Shown here: positions 1 through 5,584 of the stretch, one piece after another
Layout: each line of letters begins with the position of its first letter
Position numbering within the stretch: the first letter of the stretch is position 1
Assembly (NCBI GenBank): GCA_040399685.1
Contig: JBBART010000046.1
Location: 1 to 5,794, forward strand
Origin: CAIQQQ01 sp040399685
GTDB taxonomy: Bacteria; Pseudomonadota; Alphaproteobacteria; Acetobacterales; Acetobacteraceae
DNA length: 5,794 nt
Direction of reading: 5' to 3'
Program-made: the position numbers and the translations under genes
The notes under the pieces: model-generated
What the model saw: only the letters and a program-made list of their open reading frames with translations
What the model was told of the DNA's origin: nothing
Databases searched by the model: none

Positions 1-52
1 ATTGGACGCTGTTTACCCCTGGAATCTGGAAAGTTTTGCACGCTGTTTTGCA
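1..52. mobile_element. Putative insertion sequence terminus with iterated repeats (IS21-like?), partial
   Basis: The motif TTGsACGCTGTTT occurs at 2-14 and 36-48 (12 of 13 bases identical), and TTTTGCACGC occurs at 34-43 and again at 46-55. Tandem sub-terminal repeats close to an end that reads ...CA (51-52), or TG... on the other strand, are what is known for IS21-family ends. The stretch begins exactly where the neighbouring serine recombinase stops matching its family, so an insertion junction is inferred at about 50-56. No transposase lies in the window, so the family is a guess. A rearrangement junction or another repeat type is equally possible. Confidence 0.35.
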
Positions 53-415
53 CGCCATCGTGCCCATGATGCCAATATGCATCTGGGTGGTCAGGCCATA
101 ACTGACCGTGTGCAGTGCCACCCTGGCAAACTGCAACTCGTCATAGGCGGCCGAGACGTCGGACAGGTTCCGCCCGAGTCGATCCACAGCCTCGCAGACC
201 AGAACGTCAAAGCATCCGCGCCGGCCGTCGCTTAACATGCGCTGGAACGCCGGCCGCATCTTGGTGGCGCCGCTCAACGCGGCATCCGAATACACCTCGA
301 CGACGCTCCATCCTTGGGCCAGGGCGTAACGCCGGCAAACTTCGATCTGGTCCTCGATCGATTCGACGCGCTGATTTTCGGTGCTGTAGCGGGCATAAAT
401 GACGGCGCGGGCCAA
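53..415 (-). pseudogene. Serine recombinase (resolvase/invertase family), N-terminal catalytic domain only, interrupted
   Basis: This 121-codon fragment encodes the catalytic domain of a serine site-specific recombinase, an enzyme that cuts both DNA strands through a serine-DNA link. Residues 5-15 read VIYARYSTENQ, with Arg9 and the nucleophile Ser11. Further family signatures are D44..LSG (47-49), R54 and ExxDRLxR (75-82). After the MHIGIMGTMA segment the family normally continues with a long helix and a C-terminal DNA-binding (often zinc-ribbon) part. Here the frame instead runs into repeat DNA and stays open to the window edge without family resemblance. The TTG at 413-415 is the chosen start because GGAG lies 6 bases upstream. 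A GTG at 425-427 is the alternative, and a stop in the same frame lies just before it. The start is 16 bases past the stop of the upstream tyrosine recombinase, which suggests one transcript. The catalytic domain alone would not be expected to recombine DNA. Confidence 0.75.
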
Positions 416-431
416 AGAACTCTCCACGTCT

Positions 432-1547
432 CTAACGGTTTTTCACAGGGCAACGCGCTGCAACCGGCATTTTTCGAGTGGGCTGTCGGCATTGAGCCGC
501 CTCCCGCCGCTTGCGGTCAACCAGCATCGCATAGGTCTCGCTCGCCCGGATCTGCTTGGCCCGGTTGTAATGCCGGCTTTCAACCTCGGGACTGATCCCC
601 AAAACATCGGCAGCCAGCCCGGGAGTGCCGGGATCGTACTCCGCCAGCATCGTGCTGAGCGCGTGACGGAAGGCGTGCGACCCGAATGAATACGCAAATT
701 GTTTGAGGCTCAGGACGCGCAGGCGCTCCGCGATTCCTTTGGACGTCAGAGGGCGACCCGACTGCCCCACCCAGAGTGAAGCATGGCACTGACCCTGGAG
801 CAGGATTGGCCGGCTCACGGCCAGATAGTGATCAATATAGGGCGTTAAAGCCACGGAAACATCAAACCGTTCCGGCTTCTTGGTTTTGATCTGGTCGCGC
901 GTGAATTCGACGCGGTAGTGATCCCCATCGCGAAAGAACTCTGTCCTGACCGTCAGGTATGACATGGAAAGCCGGCGGCGCCCGCGCGCCGCGAGCAACG
1001 CGATCAACAGACCATCACGATAGGCCATCGCCTGCGCCTTCGGGTCCGCAAGGCGACCGGCCGTGTCCATCATGCGAAGGCCCCAGTCGTAGAGCACCTC
1101 GCAGGCTGGAACCCTGACGGGCTTTTGGATCTTCGGGAGCAGCGTGTAGATGGAAATGCCATCAGGCCTGGCAATCCACCTGACATCATGACCCGGCGCG
1201 AGGATCTTCATGGCCATGGTCAGGTCGGCGAACCGGCCGATGACGGTGGACGGCGCATTTCCTGCGCGCAGCAATGTCCGGCAATACGCCCGCAGCCGTG
1301 GCACGCTCACGCGCTCCAAAGGCGGGATCTCGATATCCAGCTGTCCGCGTGATGCCAGAAAGGACAGCCATCGCCCATAGCCCTTGCGAACCTTGAGCAG
1401 GGTGGCGGGCCGTAACGTCGCGCCGTGGTGCGCCTCGTCGCCAAACGGATCCGTTGGCGCGATGTTGCGATGCCAGGCCTGCTGATCCGCTGCCGGCCAT
1501 GCTGCCACATGCCAACACATGCAGTCGTCCACGGTGCCGGTCGCCAT
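432..1547 (-). CDS. Tyrosine recombinase/integrase, 371 residues, second of a tandem pair
   Basis: This is a site-specific DNA recombinase of the phage-integrase fold, inferred from motifs. Residues about 45-125 look like the helical core-binding (SAM-like) domain and 145-345 the catalytic domain. Visible active-site residues are an arginine in GRRRLSMSYL (190-192, probably Arg191), a beta-hairpin lysine in IKTKKPE (221-224), HAFR (His291, Arg294) and Tyr327 in SRHYNRA. The usual second histidine of the LGH motif is replaced by isoleucine (LGI, 316-318), which may weaken catalysis or make the protein dependent on its partner. The C-terminal tail after residue 345 is basic. The ATG at 1545-1547 lies one base past the TGA of the 596-residue recombinase and lacks a strong ribosome binding site, so translational coupling is likely. 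The size is close to that of TnpA of Tn554 (about 360 residues), but that is a comparison only. Confidence 0.9.
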   Translation of the reverse strand: MATGTVDDCMCWHVAAWPAADQQAWHRNIAPTDPFGDEAHHGATLRPATLLKVRKGYGRWLSFLASRGQLDIEIPPLERVSVPRLRAYCRTLLRAGNAPSTVIGRFADLTMAMKILAPGHDVRWIARPDGISIYTLLPKIQKPVRVPACEVLYDWGLRMMDTAGRLADPKAQAMAYRDGLLIALLAARGRRRLSMSYLTVRTEFFRDGDHYRVEFTRDQIKTKKPERFDVSVALTPYIDHYLAVSRPILLQGQCHASLWVGQSGRPLTSKGIAERLRVLSLKQFAYSFGSHAFRHALSTMLAEYDPGTPGLAADVLGISPEVESRHYNRAKQIRASETYAMLVDRKRREAAQCRQPTRKMPVAARCPVKNR

Positions 1548-1548
1548 G

Positions 1549-3339
1549 TCAGCGACCCCGCCCAGGCTTGCGATGCGTGGTGCGAAGAACCTTCAATCGT
1601 GCCGAGAGCACCTCGTCATACCGACGAATGGCCGATTCACGCTCAATGCCCGCATAGCTGCGCTCGGTCACGGCGGCGTTCGCGTGTCCCAGCATCTGGC
1701 GCACTTCTTCGTAATGCCCTGGGAACGTGTCCAGAAAGATCCGCGCCGCCAGGTGGCGGAACTGGTGTGGCGTCACCGTGACCCCGAGGTGATCCATCGT
1801 GACGGCCTTGACCGCATCGCGCATCCCCTGCGGCGAAATCGGCTTTGAAATGCTGTTGGCGCCCGGAAACAGGAAGGGGGATCCCGGCATCGCGATCGCG
1901 GGACGGAAATCCTTGATCCACTCATCGATCATGGCGGAGATCGAGCGTGAGAGCGGCGACGACAGCGCACGCTTGTTCTTCACTTCGTCGACCTCAAAGT
2001 CGACATGTGTGAACAGGCTGCTGCGCAGGTCGGTCCGGTACAGGTGCTTGTCCAGGCGGATGCCCGTGAAGTTGGCCAGTCGAAGCGGGATCTTGGTCAA
2101 CAACTCGATCGCCAGGGCCCGCATCGCGATACTCGCGGCCTGCTGCGGTGCTCCGATGCGAAGCTTCCGGGCCGCCTTCATCAGGGACACTGGCGGCAGC
2201 AACAGCTTTGCCTCCCGGCTCGGCACCATCACCTCACGCACGGTGCGTCCATTTTTCTCGGTCATGCCGGTGTAGTGGAGCTGGACCGGCTTGCCCCATC
2301 GCTTGATCTTCTCCACATCCCGAACGGGGACCGAAACGTAATGGCGAGCAATGATCCGGAGCACGTCGGCCACGTGATGCCCTGCCGATGAGGGCTTCTG
2401 GCCGGCACGCACGTGCAGGTAGCGAAGGATCGTGCGGGCATTCTCGATCGGTGCGACCAGGCAGCCAAGATCATGGATGCCGCTGAGCGCGACGCCGGTG
2501 GCCGCGAGCGCGCTGGCGGCCCAGCGGGCATGGGCCATACGTCCGGCCACGGTGCTAGCGGCCAATGGCTTCGATTTTGGCAATGGCCGCTCATCGTCCA
2601 TGTCGAAATCGGCGCCTGTGTCCTCTGAATAAAGATCGTCCAGCACCGAGCCTTCGAGGTGTTTGCCGAAGGCGGCGACATCGTCCTGGAACGACGGGGT
2701 GAAGTCGCCCAATGGCAGGGGATACTGGCGCGGTTCATCGCATTTGGCTGGTAAGGCGGTCGGCCAGCCTGCGACCGTGCGTGACGCCCTGTTCCAGGAC
2801 CCGCGTGTTTCACCGGCAAGCTTTTTGGGTCGTGGCGCCAAGGTGCGGGTGATGAGATGTACCTCGAACGCAGCGAACGTCTCGGACCGGACCGCGTCTG
2901 CCGCGATGCCGCGTTCATGGCAGAAGCGGGCGAAACGTTTGAGGTTGATCGCCTTGTGCGGATCCATCGGCCCCAGCAGGGCGGCCCACGCATCGGACAA
3001 CGCGTCCGCCGTCTCATCGATCAGGCCCAGACGCTGCATCACGAAGCCGACGTCAGATTTGACGTTGGTCTTGCGACCTGGCGACACACTGAACGCCGTC
3101 GCTGACATGCACAGCACATGCTGTCGTAGGGCGGCAGGCGTGAGCGGAACGTCGTTAGCTGGCCGACCAATCCAGCGCGCCATTGTTGAGAGTGCTGAGC
3201 GCAGATCTCGCAACCGGTTGGGCGGCAGATCGGTCCAGGTGGTGACGCGCATCATGGCATCACCCATTGAGAGTGGGGCTGCCTCGGCAGAGAGGTTGGC
3301 GAGCTGGAGATCGATTTGCAGCGGTTCAATTTTGCTCAT
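1549..3339 (-). CDS. Large tyrosine recombinase/integrase, 596 residues, first of a tandem pair
   Basis: This tyrosine recombinase has a complete catalytic set at its C-terminus: Arg420 in IPLRLANFTGIRL, Lys454 or Lys456 in the VKNKR hairpin, HQFR (His525, Arg528), LGH (His552) and the nucleophile Tyr562 in ERSYAG. The part ahead of the catalytic domain (about residues 1-400) is much longer than in ordinary integrases. It contains an acidic linker at about 233-250 (rich in D and E) and probable core-binding helices at about 255-335. This long-N-terminal arrangement resembles TnpB-type recombinases of Tn554-like elements in size. The ATG at 3337-3339 is preceded by AAAGG with about 6 bases of spacing, a good ribosome binding site. 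It opens the recombinase run and is followed with a one-base gap by the smaller recombinase. It is intact, so it is probably the active strand-cutting enzyme of the pair. Substrate site and directionality are unknown. Confidence 0.92.
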   Translation of the reverse strand: MSKIEPLQIDLQLANLSAEAAPLSMGDAMMRVTTWTDLPPNRLRDLRSALSTMARWIGRPANDVPLTPAALRQHVLCMSATAFSVSPGRKTNVKSDVGFVMQRLGLIDETADALSDAWAALLGPMDPHKAINLKRFARFCHERGIAADAVRSETFAAFEVHLITRTLAPRPKKLAGETRGSWNRASRTVAGWPTALPAKCDEPRQYPLPLGDFTPSFQDDVAAFGKHLEGSVLDDLYSEDTGADFDMDDERPLPKSKPLAASTVAGRMAHARWAASALAATGVALSGIHDLGCLVAPIENARTILRYLHVRAGQKPSSAGHHVADVLRIIARHYVSVPVRDVEKIKRWGKPVQLHYTGMTEKNGRTVREVMVPSREAKLLLPPVSLMKAARKLRIGAPQQAASIAMRALAIELLTKIPLRLANFTGIRLDKHLYRTDLRSSLFTHVDFEVDEVKNKRALSSPLSRSISAMIDEWIKDFRPAIAMPGSPFLFPGANSISKPISPQGMRDAVKAVTMDHLGVTVTPHQFRHLAARIFLDTFPGHYEEVRQMLGHANAAVTERSYAGIERESAIRRYDEVLSARLKVLRTTHRKPGRGR

Positions 3340-3377
3340 TTTCTGCCTTTCGGACAGTTGAGGACATTCGGGTGAAC

Positions 3378-3413
3378 ACTATACGCCAATCGCAGGCCAA
3401 CTGACTGGCGTAT
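3378..3413 (-). promoter_or_regulatory. Inverted repeat overlapping a -10-like hexamer ahead of the recombinase genes
   Basis: ATACGCCA at 3381-3388 is repeated exactly in inverted orientation as TGGCGTAT at 3406-3413, with 17 bases between. On the minus strand TATAGT (3383-3378), one base from the consensus -10, overlaps one arm. No good -35 is seen at normal spacing. The position 40 bases before the large recombinase start suits an operator for the neighbouring helix-turn-helix protein. An attachment-site element is the other possibility. Confidence 0.4.
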
Positions 3414-3430
3414 GGCCCCGAAAAATAAGT

Positions 3431-3498
3431 AACGTACTGACATGAAGGCACTTCTATTCTGTTGGGCGTCTGGTCCGTTGGGGCTGACCAACGTACTG
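3431..3498. repeat. Pair of 9-base direct repeats (AACGTACTG)
   Basis: AACGTACTG occurs at 3431-3439 and at 3490-3498, in the same orientation, 59 bases apart. The second copy sits in the near-symmetric context ACCAACGTACTGGT. Both lie in the short gap between the helix-turn-helix gene and the large recombinase. Repeats of this sort are typical of arm-type or accessory binding sites for integrase or excisionase, but that role is inferred from position only. Confidence 0.4.
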
Positions 3499-3507
3499 GT
3501 TTGATGG

Positions 3508-3744
3508 TCATCGGCCGCCCAAAATCCGGTCGGTGATCTCGCCGGAAATGATGTCCCGCACGTCATTGGCGCGGATAAAGCGGGAGCGGCCCATGCACAC
3601 AGGCACCAACAGGCCGCGTGCGATCCAGCGACGTACCGTTCGCGGATCGCGGCCAAAGATGGCCGCCACATCCGCGATCTTCAGCAATTGTGGGAGAGTG
3701 TCTGGCCCAGTGTCGGGGGCGCTGTCCGAGACCCGATCGCTCAT
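3508..3744 (-). CDS. Small helix-turn-helix DNA-binding protein (excisionase/MerR-like), 78 residues
   Basis: Residues about 20-45 form a clear helix-turn-helix of the MerR/excisionase type (LLKIADVAAIFG...RTVRRWIARG). A short wing follows (LVPVCMGRSRFIR, about 46-58) and then a closing helix (ANDVRDII). Proteins with this layout bind DNA and act as recombination directionality factors or as regulators of integrase genes. The first 18 residues are acidic, polar and probably disordered. The ATG (3742-3744) overlaps the stop of the upstream 56-residue gene in an ATGA, which supports this start and translational coupling. It lies immediately ahead of the regulatory gap and recombinase genes, so control of, or partnership with, those recombinases is the natural inference. 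The exact role cannot be told from sequence alone. Confidence 0.85.
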   Translation of the reverse strand: MSDRVSDSAPDTGPDTLPQLLKIADVAAIFGRDPRTVRRWIARGLLVPVCMGRSRFIRANDVRDIISGEITDRILGGR

Positions 3745-3911
3745 GGGCTCGGCTCTTCGGTGCTGGTCTCAATCAGCAGTCTTGCAGCCGTCAGGCGCGC
3801 TACGAGACGGGCCAGCGCAGTCAGGCCGGGATGGTGACCTGTGGCGACTGCACCCCTGCGATCAGGGCACTTTGCGTTGTTGCTGTCGTGTATGTCCGCG
3901 TGCTTTGGCAT
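3741..3911 (-). CDS. Small protein of unknown function, 56 residues, coupled to the helix-turn-helix gene
   Basis: This short frame begins with ATG at 3909-3911 (MPKHADIHDS...) and ends with TGA at 3741-3743, inside the start codon of the helix-turn-helix gene (ATGA overlap). That arrangement, typical of real operon neighbours, is the main reason to call it. The first half is polar. Residues about 28-48 (PGLTALARLVARLTAARLLIE) are alanine/leucine/arginine-rich and predict one amphipathic helix, followed by an acidic tail (TSTEEPSP). No catalytic motif, signal peptide or membrane segment is seen. The ribosome binding site is weak, the nearest GAGG being about 18 bases upstream, and an in-frame stop lies 7 codons before the ATG, so no longer version exists. 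I do not recognise the family. A helper of the DNA-binding protein is possible but unproven. Confidence 0.5.
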   Translation of the reverse strand: MPKHADIHDSNNAKCPDRRGAVATGHHPGLTALARLVARLTAARLLIETSTEEPSP

Positions 3912-4007
3912 GCACGGACAGTTGCGGCAGCCTCACCGCCACGTCGAAATGGTAGAAGCGTATTTTACAAAAGATCGGAAATACCATGTGGGTAAGTGCG
4001 CCCGAAT

Positions 4008-4838
4008 TCAGTCCGGCATTGTATCATCTCTGGTCTTCTTATACGCCTTGATCCAGGCAGCCAGTGTGTTGGGAGACGGGGTAAATTCCTTTGCAGCCGC
4101 CAAATGCGTCAACTGTGGGATCGCACTGCACCGGTTGCGCGCACATGCGAACAACCGCTCCAGGAACCGGATCAAAGGGCCTGATGGCTGGTTGGCGTTC
4201 GCACCTGACGACGTCCGGGACTGCTTCGCGGCCTGTCCTGTCAGGGCGACATAGATATCGATGGCTGCTTCGTGGAAATTCTTCAGCGCTTCGTCCGGTT
4301 CGTCCTGGATGAAATAACGCAGCGCCTTGGGATCACGTGATACGCGCGTGCTGGCCGCCCCCGCAGCGAATGCCTCTGCGGCGGCGGCGGCCCACCTGCC
4401 AAAGGTGATCATCGACAGGATGGCATCGGCCACAGGCTGCGCTCCTGATGTGCCGGGGGAGGTCGCACGGGCCGCGCCCATCAGCGCTACCAGAACCGGA
4501 TCTCCCGTCGCCTCCAACCGCAGCGCCAACTCTGAGGGCGTCGTCGTATGACTTTCTTCGCCGGGTATTGACGCCGCGAACACGCCAATGACGTTTTCGC
4601 AGGCAGAGGCAATCCCGGCGAGTGCGGCCGCAGTGGCATCGATTTCCCGAAGCTTGACGGCGGTCAGGCGCTTGATGAGGTGCTGCAGGGGGGCGGCGAG
4701 CGTGTCGCAGGCTACCTGGATTCCGTCAGGATCATCGTAGAACGACAGTTTTGTCGCCGTCAGCGCCTCGGTCAGATCGGACGGCGTGATGAGATGTATG
4801 ATGGGCAGAGCGGTGGGGATCGTCGTGGGACGGATCAT
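4008..4838 (-). CDS. Hypothetical protein, about 276 residues, helix-rich
   Basis: I do not recognise this protein. It is rich in alanine and leucine and predicted mostly helical. It starts MIRPTTIPTALPIIH. It has a low-complexity Ala segment (WAAAAAEAFAAGAAS) in the middle, a Gly/Ser/Asn-rich linker, then GPLIRFLERLF and a basic C-terminal segment (LTHLAAAKEFTPSPNTLAAWIKAYKK) that could be a DNA-binding helix-turn-helix. There is no signal peptide or clear membrane span. The frame stays open up to a TTG at 4877 (289 residues). I prefer the ATG at 4838 because AGGTG lies 9 bases upstream, while the TTG has no ribosome binding site and sits only 27 bases from an upstream terminator. It is followed 96 bases later by the 56-residue gene, so it may belong to the same transcript as the recombination genes. 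The C-terminal DNA-binding idea is inference. Confidence 0.75.
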   Translation of the reverse strand: MIRPTTIPTALPIIHLITPSDLTEALTATKLSFYDDPDGIQVACDTLAAPLQHLIKRLTAVKLREIDATAAALAGIASACENVIGVFAASIPGEESHTTTPSELALRLEATGDPVLVALMGAARATSPGTSGAQPVADAILSMITFGRWAAAAAEAFAAGAASTRVSRDPKALRYFIQDEPDEALKNFHEAAIDIYVALTGQAAKQSRTSSGANANQPSGPLIRFLERLFACARNRCSAIPQLTHLAAAKEFTPSPNTLAAWIKAYKKTRDDTMPD

Positions 4839-4877
4839 GAGCCTGGGCACCTGAAGGGATGCGACAGCTTCGCCCAA

Positions 4878-4906
4878 ATGATGGCGGGCGCAAAGATGGG
4901 CAACAA
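4878..4906 (-). promoter_or_regulatory. Weak candidate promoter after the terminator
   Basis: On the minus strand TTGTTG (4906-4901) and CATCAT (4883-4878) are separated by 17 bases, giving 3 and 4 matches to the -35 and -10 consensus. It sits just downstream of a strong terminator and about 40 bases ahead of the preferred ATG at 4838, where a promoter is needed. The match is poor and could be chance. Confidence 0.2.
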
Positions 4907-4937
4907 AAAACCCCCACCCGGCGAACCGGATGGGGGC
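4905..4937 (-). terminator. Rho-independent terminator, minus strand
   Basis: Read on the minus strand, GCCCCCATCCGG, loop TTCG, then CCGGGTGGGGG forms an 11-pair stem (one G-U pair) with a UUCG tetraloop, followed directly by six T. It lies 38 bases past the stop of the small gene at 4976 and ahead of the 276-residue gene. It therefore ends the upstream transcript and separates the two units. Confidence 0.9.
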
Positions 4938-4975
4938 TATCGCACCAAGCGACCTGAGCCGCGTGGGAATTCTGT

Positions 4976-5185
4976 TCAGACGGCCAGCATTTTTCGCACA
5001 GAGGCGATCAATGTCCGACCGCCGGCATCGACCGGGTCGAGGGCGGCCTTGATCTGTTCAAGCGCCAGATCAAACTCCGCCAGCACAAGCGGCCCCGAGC
5101 TTTCGGTGCGGAGTGCTTGGGACCGCTCACTGCAGCGCTGCAGCACCTTGATCAAGTGGGGCAGGGCGGCCCCGAGATCATCCAC
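4976..5185 (-). CDS. Small hypothetical protein, 69 residues (possible C-terminal part of a split gene)
   Basis: This frame runs from GTG at 5183-5185 to TGA at 4976-4978 (MDDLGAALPHLIKVLQRC... to ...RKMLAV). It is predicted as two or three amphipathic helices with heptad-like leucines, and no known motif is seen. The GTG has no ribosome binding site. The same frame continues upstream through an in-frame TAA (5210-5212) to the well-started MADNDIPHEM segment at 5296, so the two parts together would give a protein of about 106 residues. The strong terminator 38 bases downstream shows that a transcript ends here, which supports a real gene unit. Its function is unknown. It may be an independent small protein, or the remains of the longer gene. 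Confidence 0.5.
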   Translation of the reverse strand: MDDLGAALPHLIKVLQRCSERSQALRTESSGPLVLAEFDLALEQIKAALDPVDAGGRTLIASVRKMLAV

Positions 5186-5209
5186 CGCACCGCACGCGGC
5201 GATCTCGGT

Positions 5210-5296
5210 TTACACGCGCTCGGGGATCGGCACCGTCCAGCTTTTGCCAGACGAATCACGGAACTGCATTTCGTGTGGGATGTCGTTGTCAGCCAT
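5210..5296 (-). CDS. 28-residue ORF, possible N-terminal part of the split small gene
   Basis: ATG at 5294-5296 opens a short frame (MADNDIPHEMQFRDSSGKSW...) that stops at TAA 5210-5212. AGGA lies 8 bases before the ATG, a usable ribosome binding site. The sequence has the look of a real protein start (polar, acidic, then a beta-like segment), and the frame continues after the stop into the 69-residue frame. A single base change (for example TAC to TAA) could have split one 106-residue gene. A true short peptide gene or a sequencing error would look the same. Confidence 0.35.
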   Translation of the reverse strand: MADNDIPHEMQFRDSSGKSWTVPIPERV

Positions 5297-5463
5297 GAGA
5301 GGTGTCCTGAGAAAGGACCTGCGATGGTCCCCGCCACCACGGCGAACCGTGCGCTGCAGACAGGGGATGAACGAACACGCAGACGCGCAGTCCGGCATGG
5401 CCTGGGCCATGGGGGCGTGCGCGGGATGCGGTCGGGAGGGGATCGCAGGGCATGATCTGCCTA
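5297..5463. other. GC-rich leader without a confident gene
   Basis: Together with the next 331 bases this forms the largest gene-poor stretch. On the minus strand an ATG at 5453 opens a 54-residue frame ending at TGA 5289-5291, overlapping the ATG at 5296 by 8 bases. The product (rich in Pro, His, Arg and Gly) does not look like a typical protein. I see no RNA gene or other repeat here, apart from the hairpin listed separately, so it may be a leader of the small gene transcript. Confidence 0.4.
5300..5320 (-). promoter_or_regulatory. Hairpin that could cover the ribosome binding site
   Basis: On the minus strand AGGTCCT (5320-5314), loop TTCTC, and AGGACACCT (5308-5300) can pair with a two-base bulge. 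The second arm contains the AGGA that would serve the ATG at 5296, so the hairpin could mask translation start. The stem is short and the role is inferred. Confidence 0.25.
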
Positions 5464-5580
5464 CCAAATATAGATGAGGTCTACCTCTCGAAATTCAAGT
5501 TAGACTATTGATATTTAACACTATAATATGAAAATTATAGGTTCGCCTGTGTGATGTGTTCTCCCCCGGAAAAATAATCT
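5464..5580. promoter_or_regulatory. AT-rich island with divergent promoter-like hexamers and inverted repeats
   Basis: The base composition drops sharply to AT-rich here. CTATAAT (5521-5527) and ATTATAG (5534-5540) form a perfect 7-base inverted repeat with a 6-base spacer, so a consensus TATAAT exists on each strand. Neither has a good -35 at 16-18 bases. Smaller symmetric motifs are GAGGT-CT-ACCTC at 5476-5487 and TAGA-N5-TCTA at 5471-5483, which could be operator half sites. On the minus strand TTGAAT (5498-5493) and TATATT (5472-5467) are 20 bases apart. The island would suit the promoter of the leftward small gene and of the rightward ORF at 5585. Confidence 0.4.
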
Positions 5581-5584
5581 GACC

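Noticed and set aside
1799..2391. Long plus-strand frames (up to 158 residues) opposite the large recombinase, and a 232-residue frame at 2663-3361
   Set aside because: They lie antisense to a gene with a full set of recombinase active-site residues, and their translations are low-quality. They are shadows of the high-GC codon pattern.
432..3339. Identification as Tn554 or a recombinase-in-trio element
   Set aside because: The two sizes resemble TnpA and TnpB, but the gene order is reversed, no TnpC-like gene follows, and there is no third tyrosine recombinase, so only a general likeness can be claimed.
3894..3919. Inverted repeat GTCCGCGTGC / GCACGGAC
   Set aside because: It can form an imperfect hairpin but has a two-base bulge, no T run, and lies over the start of the 56-residue frame. 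It is not convincing as a terminator or operator.
3862..3987. Minus-strand 41-residue ORF starting MVFPIFCKIRF, before and over the 56-residue gene
   Set aside because: It overlaps the 56-residue frame in another phase, has no ribosome binding site, and ends without coupling to the next gene. The 56-residue frame with its ATGA overlap is the better choice.
3949..3987. Inverted repeats ATGGTA/TACCAT and GTATTT/AAATAC around a TAAAAT hexamer
   Set aside because: The arms are only 6 bases, are partly overlapping and mutually exclusive, and no -35 is found at proper spacing, so chance is likely.
5289..5453. Minus-strand 54-residue ORF ending 8 bases inside the ATG at 5296
   Set aside because: The overlap is suggestive, but the product is mostly Pro, Gly, His and Arg, as expected for chance reading of GC-rich DNA, and no motif is seen.
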